Assembly (NCBI GenBank): GCA_964355795.1
Contig: CAYHEQ010000023.1
Location: 1 to 13,234 of the forward strand
Reading direction: 5' to 3'
Source: CAYHEQ01 sp964355795
GTDB taxonomy: Bacteria > Patescibacteriota > JACPGU01
Length of the DNA stretch: 13,234 bases
This document shows positions 1 to 6,940 of the stretch, one piece after another. The notes below the pieces were generated by a model that was not told the DNA's origin, ran no database searches, and worked only from the letters and a program-made list of their open reading frames with translations. A program made the position numbers and the translations under genes. The stretch's first letter is position 1, and the number at the start of each line of letters is the position of its first letter.

Positions 1-1956
1 ATCAAAATTGATGATATTTCTCGCGAGTATATCTTCATTGAATACAGCAAGGGGGATAAAATATATGTGCCGATAGACCAAGCGGACAAAGTAACGAAAT
101 ATATTAGCGTGGGTAATTCCGAGCCTATATTGTCCAGTCTCTCCACCGGTCATTGGCTCAAAATTCGCGCCAGAGTCAAAGAGCATATTGAACAGATGGC
201 CCGTGAATTACTAGAAACGCAAGCCTTGAGAATGGAGGAAAAGAAATTTCATTATATCAATGACGCAGATGAACAGCGTCAACTAGCGGAAAGCTTCCAA
301 TATCAATTAACGCGCGATCAGAAAAGGGCCGTAGAGGAGATTCTTGGCGATATGTTGGAGAAAAAACCGATGGATAGACTGCTTTGTGGCGATGTCGGTT
401 ACGGCAAGACGGAAGTGGCCATCAGAGCCTCCTTGAGAGCCGTTAGTTCTGGCGGGCAGGTGGCTATATTGGTTCCGACCACCATCTTGGCTGAACAGCA
501 TTTGCAAACATTCAGGAAAAGACTGGGAGAATTTGGTATCAAAATAGAATCTCTCTCGCGATTTCGTAGTGTCCAAGAACAGAAAAAAATTGTCCATCGT
601 CTAGCTATCGGAGGAGTGGACATTATTATTGGCACCCACCGTTTGCTCTCGGCCGATATTAAATTCAAAAACTTAATGCTCATCGTCATTGACGAGGAGC
701 AAAAATTTGGTGTCAAACACAAAGAAAAATTAAAAAAACTGCGAGCGGGAGCAGATATTCTGACGATGACGGCGACACCTATTCCGAGGACTCTATATTT
801 GGGACTCGGAGGCTTGAAAGATATCAGTACCATCATGACGCCACCGGAAGGCAGAAAACCGATCAAGACGATCGTTATAAAGGACGCAGACGATATTGTC
901 CAAAACGCTATTGCCAAAGAAATAGAGAGGGGTGGACAGATTTATTTCATTCATAATAGAGTAGAGACGATACAGATGGCGGGTTTGAGGATTCACAAAA
1001 TGCTTCCCAAAGCGCGTATTGCCATCGCCCATGGGCAAATGCCGGAAACGAAATTGGCCAAGACAATGAACGAATTCGCTGATGGCCAATACGACATCCT
1101 CCTTTGTAGCACTATTATTGAATCGGGGCTGGACATTTCCACAGTCAATACCTTGATCGTTGACCACGCTACTAGATTTGGTCTGTCCCAACTTCACCAA
1201 TTGCGGGGGAGAATTGGTCGCGGGTCTATTCAGGCTTACGCTTATTTTCTTTACAACCAAACAGATTTGAAAGGCAATGCCGAGAGGAGGCTCAAGACTA
1301 TTATTGAAAAAGGCGACCTGGGTTCGGGCTACGAATTGTCGCTGGAAGATTTGGATATTCGCGGTTCGGGAAATATTCTCGGTAGTGAGCAACATGGCAG
1401 TATGCAGATGGTGGGCGTGGGGTACTATATGCGATTACTGGAGGAAGCGGTGGAGAGAATTAAGACCGGGACATCAGCTGACGCGACCAAAGATTTCGAT
1501 GTCAAGATCGATTTGCCGATTTCGGCCTTCATTCCCGATGGGTTTTACGAAAAAGAAGAAGACAAGATTCGCGCTTATCAGACGTTGGCCGAGCTGGAAG
1601 AGGAAGGGGAAGTGGATGATTTTGCTTCATCTCTGGTTGAAAGCGGGAAAGATATATTGCCGGAGATTCGTGGATTGCTAGAGATCATTAGAATAAAAAT
1701 TCGCGCCAAAAAAGCGGGGATTATCAGTATCGTCGTCAAAGATGTTCCCGCCATCTCGGGCGATATGAAGAAAAAGCTTTGCGTGGATTTCGCCCACTTA
1801 ATTTCCCAAAAAGAAATTGATATCCTAGAATCTTCTTCCCGTCATTGGGCGTATGGCAATACCCAGGCGAAGATTGATTTGGAGGATTGGGGGCGGGAAT
1901 GGTTTGCCAAGATTTTGTTGGTAGTGGGGAGGTTAGGCCAAACGGATATGGTATGA
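1..1956 (+). CDS. mfd: Transcription-repair coupling factor Mfd, C-terminal part (5' end outside window)
   Basis: Mfd is a DNA translocase that removes RNA polymerase stalled at lesions and recruits UvrA. The frame is open from base 1, so the first 22 codons before the GTG at 67 also belong to the protein. The 651 residues seen correspond to roughly the second half of the ~1150-residue family. In order they are: the RNA polymerase-interacting segment (REYIFIEY then DKIYVPIDQ, residues 8-27); superfamily 2 helicase motifs with Walker A GDVGYGKT (130-137), DEEQ box (231-234) and TATPIPRTL (257-265); the second RecA lobe with HGQM, STIIESGLDI and the motif VI segment QLRGRIGRG (400-408); and the TRCF C-terminal domain starting near KIDLPISAF (502). 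All helicase motifs are intact. It ends TGA followed at once by TAG, and dprA starts 7 bases later, so the two are probably co-transcribed. The N-terminal UvrB-like half is not visible. Confidence 0.97.
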   Translation: MKIDDISREYIFIEYSKGDKIYVPIDQADKVTKYISVGNSEPILSSLSTGHWLKIRARVKEHIEQMARELLETQALRMEEKKFHYINDADEQRQLAESFQYQLTRDQKRAVEEILGDMLEKKPMDRLLCGDVGYGKTEVAIRASLRAVSSGGQVAILVPTTILAEQHLQTFRKRLGEFGIKIESLSRFRSVQEQKKIVHRLAIGGVDIIIGTHRLLSADIKFKNLMLIVIDEEQKFGVKHKEKLKKLRAGADILTMTATPIPRTLYLGLGGLKDISTIMTPPEGRKPIKTIVIKDADDIVQNAIAKEIERGGQIYFIHNRVETIQMAGLRIHKMLPKARIAIAHGQMPETKLAKTMNEFADGQYDILLCSTIIESGLDISTVNTLIVDHATRFGLSQLHQLRGRIGRGSIQAYAYFLYNQTDLKGNAERRLKTIIEKGDLGSGYELSLEDLDIRGSGNILGSEQHGSMQMVGVGYYMRLLEEAVERIKTGTSADATKDFDVKIDLPISAFIPDGFYEKEEDKIRAYQTLAELEEEGEVDDFASSLVESGKDILPEIRGLLEIIRIKIRAKKAGIISIVVKDVPAISGDMKKKLCVDFAHLISQKEIDILESSSRHWAYGNTQAKIDLEDWGREWFAKILLVVGRLGQTDMV

Positions 1957-1963
1957 TAGCGAT

Positions 1964-3064
1964 ATGGACAAGGACATTCTAAAATTTTGGCGGGGGTTTG
2001 CTTTGGTTCCACAGGTAGGGGCGGGGCGGGGGAGGAAGATTTTGAATTTCCTCAATACTTTTGAAAGGGCGTGGAGCGCCTCTTTTTCTGACTTTGTCCA
2101 GGCTGGTATTGAACCAACCATAGCGCAAGAGATTGTGAAGAAAAGATCAGAGATAGATTTGGATAAAGAGATGGCCAATATTGAAAAAGCGGAAATTCGT
2201 CTAGTCACTATCGAAGACGAAGAATACCCGGAATTGCTCAAAGAGATTTATAATCCGCCTTTCTTGCTTTTCGTTCGTGGACAGATTAATCCAGCCGATA
2301 AATACGCGGTGGCGATAGTGGGCGCTAGACGCGCTTCCGAATACGGGAAACAAGTGACCGCCAATCTAGCGATGACTTTGGCGCAAAATAATGTGACTAT
2401 CGTTTCGGGTTTAGCTTTAGGTATAGATAGCTACGCTCACCAAGCGACGCTTTCGGTCCCCAACGCTAGAACGATCGCAGTCTTGGGTTGCGGGATTGAT
2501 GACGACTCTATTTATCCCTCGGAAAATAAAGGATTGGCGCACAAAATTATCGAAGGGAGAGGAGCGGTCATCTCCGAATTTGGTCCCGGTATGCCACCTC
2601 TGAAACAGCATTTTCCGGCGCGCAACCGTATTATTTCTGGACTTTCTCTAGGCGTTGTCGTGGTGGAGGCGACACTGGTCTCGGGCTCTTTGATTACCGC
2701 GCGCCACGCGCTGGAGCAGGGGAGGGATGTCTTTGCCGTGCCGGGAAATATTTATCACAAAAATGCCGAAGGGCCGAATAGTTTAATCAAAACTGGGGCG
2801 AAATTGGTGGAAAAACCAGAGGATATCTTGGAAGAATTGCACTTGAAGCAAGTGGCGGAGAAAATGACTGTCCAGCGAATGCTTCCTGAAACAGACGAAG
2901 AACAAAATATTTTAAAACACTTGGAGCTTGAGCCTATCCATGTAGATAAATTAGTGGAATTGGTGGGGGTTTCGGTTACGGACATCAACTCGCTTCTTGT
3001 TATGATGGAGATGAAGGGGATTGTCAGGAATCTTGGGGGAGGGAATTATATAGCAAGCAAATAA
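1964..3064 (+). CDS. dprA: DNA-processing protein DprA/Smf
   Basis: DprA binds incoming single-stranded DNA and loads RecA in natural transformation, and is widely conserved in CPR bacteria. The 366 residues show the whole family architecture. A helical SAM/HhH-like N-terminal region covers about 1-75. The Rossmann-like DprA core has VAIVGARRAS (116-125), SGLALGIDSYAH (148-159), FPARNRIISGLS (217-228) and SGSLITARHAL (240-250), followed by GRDVFAVPG (253-261). A C-terminal winged helix covers about 305-363 (DEEQNILKHL to GGGNYIASK). Start: ATG 7 bases after the mfd stop; no Shine-Dalgarno is evident, so initiation may depend on translation of mfd. It is separated from topA, its common neighbour in many bacteria, by a two-gene minus-strand unit. 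Confidence 0.96.
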   Translation: MDKDILKFWRGFALVPQVGAGRGRKILNFLNTFERAWSASFSDFVQAGIEPTIAQEIVKKRSEIDLDKEMANIEKAEIRLVTIEDEEYPELLKEIYNPPFLLFVRGQINPADKYAVAIVGARRASEYGKQVTANLAMTLAQNNVTIVSGLALGIDSYAHQATLSVPNARTIAVLGCGIDDDSIYPSENKGLAHKIIEGRGAVISEFGPGMPPLKQHFPARNRIISGLSLGVVVVEATLVSGSLITARHALEQGRDVFAVPGNIYHKNAEGPNSLIKTGAKLVEKPEDILEELHLKQVAEKMTVQRMLPETDEEQNILKHLELEPIHVDKLVELVGVSVTDINSLLVMMEMKGIVRNLGGGNYIASK

Positions 3065-3103
3065 GCTGGTAAGCTAGTAAGCAAATAAGCAAATAAGCGA
3101 ATT
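3051..3103. repeat. Short degenerate AAGC(A/T)-type tandem repeat after dprA
   Basis: Directly around and after the dprA stop the sequence cycles through the words AAGCAAATAAGC, TAAGCTGGTAAGC, TAGTAAGC and AAATAAGC several times, with an irregular period of 8-12 bases. The repeat runs into the last codons and the stop codon of dprA (AGC AAG CAA-like text). It codes for nothing plausible. Its function is unknown. Confidence 0.6.
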
Positions 3104-3115
3104 TCAGGCGAGCAA

Positions 3116-3138
3116 AAAGCTCCCGGGGAGGGAGCTTT
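3116..3138. terminator. Bidirectional intrinsic terminator between dprA and the minus-strand unit
   Basis: A perfect 9-bp stem, AAAGCTCCC (3116-3124) with GGGAGCTTT (3130-3138), encloses a 5-base loop. On the minus strand it is followed by more T residues (TT before GCT) and lies 29 bases after the zinc-ribbon stop. On the plus strand the tail is CTTCTTC, weaker but usable for dprA. The position between convergent genes fits shared termination. Confidence 0.75.
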
Positions 3139-3166
3139 CTTCGCGGAATGGGAATGAGGCGGGGCA

Positions 3167-3367
3167 CTACTTCTTTTTTACGGTTTTTAGAGAAGGAGAG
3201 GGGCGGACTCTCTCCTTGTTGCATTTGGGGCAACGCATTCTGCTAAAAGGAATCTTAAGCCCGAGAACCCTTTTGGGGATGAAATAAGCATCTTGGCAAG
3301 TGTGACAATTTATCGGGCGATGGCTCAAAGGAGGAGTGAACTGCACCGATAGATCTTTTGGTGGCAC
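3167..3367 (-). CDS. Small four-cysteine zinc-ribbon protein, unrecognised family
   Basis: This 66-residue basic protein has two CxxC knuckles, CHTC at 21-24 and CPKC at 46-49, separated by 21 residues. The pattern fits a treble-clef or zinc-ribbon fold binding one zinc, with a lysine-rich tail (KTVKKK). The GTG at 3367 was chosen because a strong ribosome site, GAGGTGAT, lies five bases upstream and overlaps the TGA stop of the preceding gene; the frame itself extends back to an ATG at 3418, but that start would overlap the upstream gene by 47 bases. The tight 4-base spacing implies translational coupling. A zinc-bound nucleic-acid or ribosome-associated role is possible, but no specific family is recognised, so no function is assigned. 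Confidence 0.72.
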   Translation of the reverse strand: MPPKDLSVQFTPPLSHRPINCHTCQDAYFIPKRVLGLKIPFSRMRCPKCNKERVRPSPSLKTVKKK

Positions 3368-3371
3368 GATA

Positions 3372-3617
3372 TCACCTCTTTTTTCTTTCCAAGAAATGCT
3401 GGATGATTCTCTCAACATCTGCTCTAGTGCTGTCTGGCTTAATCATTTTCTTAAGCTCTACTGGTATGTCTCCAGATTGTCCAGATCGGGCATTCCACAT
3501 TGCTTGCGCTCTGTCCAGATTAGTTATGGCTATACTGCTTTTAATCTGTGGATTTTTATCTTGGCGGAAGATCTTCCGCCAAAAACGCTGAATTGCTCTG
3601 GCGGTTCTCTTCAGCAT
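3372..3617 (-). CDS. Small basic hypothetical protein
   Basis: The 81-residue protein is rich in Arg and Lys at both ends (RTARAIQRFWRKIFRQ near the N-terminus, FLERKKR at the C-terminus) and predicted to be mostly helical and soluble. No known domain is recognised. It is accepted as a real gene because its ATG is preceded by GAGGTGA with a 4-5 base spacer, a good promoter lies upstream (TTGAAA / TATAAT), and it is followed 4 bases later by the zinc-ribbon gene with its own GAGGTGAT. It is divergent from topA. A 22-bp perfect palindrome sits inside codons 12-19. The high positive charge suggests nucleic-acid or ribosome contact, which is inference only. Confidence 0.68.
   Translation of the reverse strand: MLKRTARAIQRFWRKIFRQDKNPQIKSSIAITNLDRAQAMWNARSGQSGDIPVELKKMIKPDSTRADVERIIQHFLERKKR
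3561..3582. repeat. Perfect 22-bp palindrome inside the small basic gene
   Basis: TTGGCGGAAGA followed directly by its reverse complement TCTTCCGCCAA, with no spacer. On the minus strand it is read as FWRKIFRQ (residues 12-19). It could form a cruciform or a tight RNA hairpin near the start of the message, or bind a dimeric protein. No role can be assigned from sequence. Confidence 0.8.
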
Positions 3618-3661
3618 GGTTCACCTCGCGAGTTATTAAGGAAGTATGTCTATCAAGGGCT

Positions 3662-3689
3662 ATTATAGCTTATGCCACAAATTTTTCAA
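3662..3689 (-). promoter_or_regulatory. Promoter of the minus-strand small-gene unit
   Basis: On the minus strand a -35 TTGAAA (3689-3684), a 16-base spacer and a consensus -10 TATAAT (3667-3662) predict a start near 3655, about 38 bases before the ATG at 3617. Five of six and six of six consensus matches make this the best promoter on this strand. Confidence 0.65.
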
Positions 3690-3705
3690 TAATTTTAAGA
3701 TTTTT

Positions 3706-3735
3706 TTGACAAAGGGCGGGGGGATAGTGTATCGT
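3706..3735 (+). promoter_or_regulatory. Probable topA promoter
   Basis: Perfect -35 TTGACA (3706-3711), an 18-base spacer with a run of G, and -10 TATCGT (3730-3735, four of six). It lies about 95 bases before topA and only 16 bases from the -35 of the divergent unit, so the two promoters could influence each other through supercoiling. That is an attractive but untested idea for a topoisomerase gene. Confidence 0.5.
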
Positions 3736-3740
3736 AGCAA

Positions 3741-3780
3741 GCGCAGACTTACGCAGAACTTAACGCAGAAAAACGCGGAA
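3741..3780. repeat. ACGCAGA-type tandem repeat, copy upstream of topA
   Basis: Four imperfect units in a row: CGCAGACTT, ACGCAGAACTT, AACGCAGAAAA, ACGCGGAAAG. The same order of words, with different spacer bases, recurs in the 3' end of topA near 6087-6125. The copy lies in the presumed topA leader between promoter and start codon. No coding or known regulatory role is recognised. Confidence 0.7.
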
Positions 3781-3828
3781 AGATAAAATAATTTGAGCAA
3801 TTAGTTAAAGTTAACATAATTAGTGTCA

Positions 3829-6153
3829 ATGAAACGAAATCTAGTTATCGTTGAATCGCCGGCGAAGGCGAAGACTATTGAGAAAATGTTGGGCGCGGAA
3901 TTCAAAGTCCGAGCCTCTTTTGGGCATGTTCGTGATTTGCCGGTCAGCAAACTCGGAGTAGATACCGAGCATGATTTTGAACCACAGTATTTAATCCCGG
4001 CCAAGGCGAAAAAAGTAATCAAAGAGCTGAAAGAACAGGCGGAAAAATCCGACACAGTGTATCTGGCGACCGACCTAGACCGAGAAGGGGAGGCGATCTC
4101 TTGGCATCTAGCCCAAGCCTTAGGACTTGGAAATCACAAATCACAAATCACAAATCACAAACAATCTTCAAAATCTAAAACGAAGAAAAAAATTTCAGGA
4201 ATACAGGTGCATCGCATAGTTTTCAATCAAATCACGGAAAGGGCGGTGAAAGAAGCGGTCGCCAATCCGCGGGAGCTGGATATGAATTTGGTGAACGCGC
4301 AACAGGCGAGGAGAATCTTGGATCGTTTGGTGGGCTACAAACTCTCACCCTTCCTGTGGAAAAAGGTGAAAAAAGGCTTGTCGGCTGGACGCGTGCAATC
4401 GGTGGCAGTGCGACTAATCGTCGAAAGAGAAAGGGCGATTGAGAAGTTTAGCGCTGTAGAATACTGGGAACTTACGGCTAAGCTTCAAAAATCCGAAGCG
4501 CGAAACACGAAATCCGAAACAAATTCAAATGTTCAAAATTCTAAATCAGAAACTTTTGAGGCCAAACTTTTGAAAAAAGATGGGCAGGATTTGGAGGTAA
4601 AAAACAAAGAGCAAGCGGACGGGATTTTTAGCGACTTAGAAGGAGCAGAGTATAAAGTAGGGGAGGTGAGGCGTAAGGAAAAAAACAGGAATCCTTCTCC
4701 GCCCTTTACGACTTCCACGCTCCAACAAGAATCAGCTCGCAAACTGGGGTTCTCGGCGAAAAAGACGATGATGATGGCGCAGAGACTCTACGAAGGTATG
4801 GATCTGGGTTCACAGGGGCACAAAGGCTTGATTACCTATATGCGTACGGATAGTTTGAATCTTGCGGCGGAAGCGGTAGAGGCCATACGCGAAAAAATTG
4901 CCAAAGATTTCGGTAAAGAGTATATCCCTGAAAAACCGAATTTTTATAAAACGAAAGCCAAGGGCGCGCAGGAAGCCCACGAAGCTATCCGCCCCACCCA
5001 TCCGGAGCTCTCTCCTGATGAGGTGGAAAAATTTTTGGAAAAAGACGAACACCGGCTTTACACGTTGGTTTGGAAAAGAGCATTAGCCTCTCAAATGGTA
5101 CCGGCGATTATGGACAGCACATCGGTAGATGTGATAGCAGACGGTCGCGGGCAATATTTGTTTCGGGCGACGGGTTCGGTCATCAAATTTGACGGTTTCA
5201 TCCGAGTATATATAGAAGACATTGATGAGGATGAGAAAGTGGCCGATGAGGATAAGGAGGGTTATTTGCCACCTCTGGAGCAAAATGAAAAATTAGATTT
5301 ACAGGAATTGCTTCCCGAGCAGAAATTCACCCAGCCACCGCCAAGATTTACTGAAGCCTCGCTGGTCAAAGAAATGGAAAAAAATGAGATTGGTCGTCCT
5401 TCCACTTACGCGCCGACGCTCTCCACTATTCAAGAACGCGGTTATGTTATCTTAGAGGAAAAAAAATTCAAGCCCCAAGAAATTGGCTTGATTGTTAACG
5501 ATGTGCTGGTAGAGCATTTCCCGCAGGTGGTGGATGTCGCTTTCACTTCTCATGTGGAGGAGGAATTTGATGATATCAGTGAAGGGAAAATGGAGTGGCG
5601 CGAGATGATTAAAGAATTTTGGGTGCCTTTTGAAAAAAATCTGAAAGAAAAAGAAATAGAGGTGAAGAAAGAGGATATCATCGGCGATGAAACGACCGAT
5701 ATCCCTTGTCCCAAATGCGGGAAAATGTTGGCGATTAAATTCGGCCGTTTTGGCAAATTCCTGGCTTGCACCGGATTTCCGGAGTGCAAACACACCCAGC
5801 CTTTGAACGAAACGAAAGACGAAGTATCTCAAGTAGAGGCGGTTAATCACGGCAATTGCGAAAAATGCGGGCACGAATTCGTCATCAAAGAAGGGAGATT
5901 TGGTAAATTCATCGCCTGTTCCAATTATCCGGAGTGTAAAAATATCAAAAATCTGGATAACAAAATTGATATGAAATGTCCGAAGTGCGGTGAAGGCGAC
6001 GTGGTGGTGAAGATGACCAAAAGACGGAAGAGATTTTGGGGTTGCAATCGGTATCCCGATTGCGATTGGGCCTCATGGGTGAATCCGCAGACTAACGCAG
6101 ACGGGACGCAGAAGGACGCGGACGGGATAGGTGAGGCGAACAAAATCACTTAG
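3829..6153 (+). CDS. topA: DNA topoisomerase I (type IA) with repeat-derived insertions
   Basis: TopA relaxes negative supercoils by transient single-strand cleavage. The 774 residues contain the TOPRIM domain (LVIVESPAKAKT with Glu9, TDLDREGEA at 81-89 with acidic residues 82, 84 and 86), the active-site Tyr337 in GLITYMRTDS, the EIGRPSTYAPT segment (520-530), and three C4 zinc fingers: Cys 627/630/647/653, 677/680/697/703 and 717/720/739/745. ATG 3829 was preferred to GTG 3823, two codons upstream, because family proteins begin MK-x-LVIVES; neither has a ribosome site. Oddities: two low-complexity inserts, at about 100-121 (encoded by 7-base tandem repeats) and 220-243 (Asn/Ser/Lys/Glu-rich), and a tail (NPQTNADGTQKDADG) encoded by ACGCAGA repeats. 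All lie outside catalytic motifs, so the enzyme should be active. The neighbours upstream are divergent; a terminator hairpin overlaps the stop. Confidence 0.97.
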   Translation: MKRNLVIVESPAKAKTIEKMLGAEFKVRASFGHVRDLPVSKLGVDTEHDFEPQYLIPAKAKKVIKELKEQAEKSDTVYLATDLDREGEAISWHLAQALGLGNHKSQITNHKQSSKSKTKKKISGIQVHRIVFNQITERAVKEAVANPRELDMNLVNAQQARRILDRLVGYKLSPFLWKKVKKGLSAGRVQSVAVRLIVERERAIEKFSAVEYWELTAKLQKSEARNTKSETNSNVQNSKSETFEAKLLKKDGQDLEVKNKEQADGIFSDLEGAEYKVGEVRRKEKNRNPSPPFTTSTLQQESARKLGFSAKKTMMMAQRLYEGMDLGSQGHKGLITYMRTDSLNLAAEAVEAIREKIAKDFGKEYIPEKPNFYKTKAKGAQEAHEAIRPTHPELSPDEVEKFLEKDEHRLYTLVWKRALASQMVPAIMDSTSVDVIADGRGQYLFRATGSVIKFDGFIRVYIEDIDEDEKVADEDKEGYLPPLEQNEKLDLQELLPEQKFTQPPPRFTEASLVKEMEKNEIGRPSTYAPTLSTIQERGYVILEEKKFKPQEIGLIVNDVLVEHFPQVVDVAFTSHVEEEFDDISEGKMEWREMIKEFWVPFEKNLKEKEIEVKKEDIIGDETTDIPCPKCGKMLAIKFGRFGKFLACTGFPECKHTQPLNETKDEVSQVEAVNHGNCEKCGHEFVIKEGRFGKFIACSNYPECKNIKNLDNKIDMKCPKCGEGDVVVKMTKRRKRFWGCNRYPDCDWASWVNPQTNADGTQKDADGIGEANKIT
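4131..4158. repeat. AAATCAC x4 perfect tandem repeat inside topA
   Basis: Four exact copies of the 7-base unit AAATCAC, followed by A-rich text (AAACAATCTTCAAAATC). Because 7 is not a multiple of 3, three units give a 7-residue peptide period, read as NHKSQIT then NHK. It sits just after the TOPRIM DxDxE motif, where it makes a polar Lys/Ser/Gln-rich linker (about residues 100-121). Confidence 0.85.
4484..4553. repeat. Degenerate TTCAAAA/AAATCCGAAAC repeat segment inside topA
   Basis: Imperfect repetition of the words TTCAAAAATCCGAA, CGAAACACGAAATCCGAAAC, AAATTCAAATGTTCAAAATTC and TAAATCAGAAAC. It encodes a polar insert (KSEARNTKSE, then TNSNVQNSKSET) between two strands of the core (YWELTAKL and FEAKLLKK). 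The same style of A-rich text is, from memory, common in intergenic DNA of CPR genomes, which would have to be verified by search. Confidence 0.6.
6086..6126. repeat. ACGCAGA-type tandem repeat, copy in the 3' end of topA
   Basis: Units CGCAGACTA, ACGCAGACGGG, ACGCAGAAGG and ACGCGGACGGG follow in the same order as the copy before topA (3741-3780), including the switch from GCAGA to GCGGA in the last unit. Here it is translated as the acidic/polar tail QTNADGTQKDADG after the third zinc finger. Confidence 0.7.
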
Positions 6154-6187
6154 TGGCTAAGCTACTAAGTGGACTTCCCTTTTTTTC
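6147..6187 (+). terminator. Terminator overlapping the topA stop codon
   Basis: The 11-bp stem CACTTAGTGGC / GCTACTAAGTG (6147-6157 with 6161-6171, one G-U pair, three-base loop) contains the TAG stop in its left arm. A run of seven T begins about eight bases after the stem, so the hairpin-to-tract spacing is longer than ideal. It separates topA from the next unit. Confidence 0.6.
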
Positions 6188-6194
6188 GTTCTTG

Positions 6195-6203
6195 TAATAA
6201 AAT
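6195..6203 (+). promoter_or_regulatory. Weak candidate -10 element for the 6233-11099 unit
   Basis: TAATAAAAT, preceded by TTG, lies about 30 bases before the ATG at 6233 and just after the topA T-tract. No convincing -35 is visible, so this is only the best candidate in an 80-base gap. The ATG at 6233 also lacks a ribosome site. Confidence 0.3.
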
Positions 6204-6232
6204 GAACGCAAGAATTATTAAAGTAAAAATAT

Positions 6233-6922
6233 ATGGGATTCGAGCAACCGGACAAACCAGGAAAAGGTCAGTTAGAAGAAAAGCCAGAAGAAAAAAGAAA
6301 CGCGAAGATTTATCTTTTTCCTTCTTCGCGTCCGGAAGAATCGGAATCTGCACAGAAAGCCAGATGGGCGATAGAAGGCAGATACGACCAAGCCAAGAAG
6401 GTTTGGCAGAAAAGAATACCAAATAATTCTTTTGAAAGGGGAGAAATTAGAGATTTTTTTCAACATTTTGACGACGTTGTTCAAGAAATAAACAAGACGG
6501 ATGTATCCAACGAAAATGCCCAAAAGATTAAAGATTGGCTCTCTCGGTTGACATATCCGATTGAGGCTATCCCCGACGAGCTAAGATCTGCCAGGGATAT
6601 TATCGCAGTGCAGGTTTTGAATAATTATGTTTCGGGTGTGAAGACAGACATTGCTTGGCTTGCGCAAAAAACTGACAGTTCTTCAGTCAAAAAGAGAATA
6701 AAGGCTAGTCATATTCTTGAGGAAACTCTCGCTAGAACAAAGAGAATGGAAAAGGCTCGCGACAAGGACAACGATCGCTTTGTCGGTATAGAAGAGGATG
6801 AAAGCCCTTATTTGGGGCATATTTGGACATTTTTGTGTCATCAAGAAATGAGCATAGATAGAGAAGATGATCCCGAAGAGCTTGACAGGAGAGTCATGGA
6901 GCGGATAGCCAAGGCGTTGTAA
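6233..6922 (+). CDS. Hypothetical charged soluble protein
   Basis: A 229-residue protein with no signal peptide and no membrane segment, very rich in Lys, Arg, Glu and Asp and predicted mostly helical. The first ~55 residues are low-complexity and probably disordered (PDKPGKGQLEEKPEEKRN). A helical body from about 60 to 195 includes the segments WAIEGRYDQAKKVWQKRI, FFQHFDDVVQEIN and RIKASHILEETLARTKRMEK, and an acidic end contains DREDDPEELDRR. No family is recognised and no catalytic motif is evident. It is the first gene of a tightly spaced unit: 18 bases separate it from the next gene, a membrane protein. Cytoplasmic partnership with that membrane cassette is possible from position alone. 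Confidence 0.75.
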   Translation: MGFEQPDKPGKGQLEEKPEEKRNAKIYLFPSSRPEESESAQKARWAIEGRYDQAKKVWQKRIPNNSFERGEIRDFFQHFDDVVQEINKTDVSNENAQKIKDWLSRLTYPIEAIPDELRSARDIIAVQVLNNYVSGVKTDIAWLAQKTDSSSVKKRIKASHILEETLARTKRMEKARDKDNDRFVGIEEDESPYLGHIWTFLCHQEMSIDREDDPEELDRRVMERIAKAL

Positions 6923-6940
6923 AAAAAATAAGAAACCAAA

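Noticed and set aside
1277..1681. Plus-strand 134-codon ORF inside mfd
   Set aside because: It is an out-of-frame shadow of mfd, with a tryptophan- and arginine-rich composition and no initiation signal.
3024..3233. Minus-strand 69-codon ORF rich in LLICLLAY
   Set aside because: The hydrophobic text is the translation of the AAGC repeat. It overlaps the zinc-ribbon gene and the terminator and has no ribosome site.
3336..3668. Plus-strand ORFs at 3336-3668 and 3358-3591
   Set aside because: They are antisense to the two minus-strand genes, which have good promoters and GAGGTGA sites; the plus frames lack such signals and look like antisense translations.
4131..4158. CRISPR-like array in topA
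   Set aside because: Units are seven bases with no spacers and lie in frame in an essential gene, so this is a simple microsatellite.
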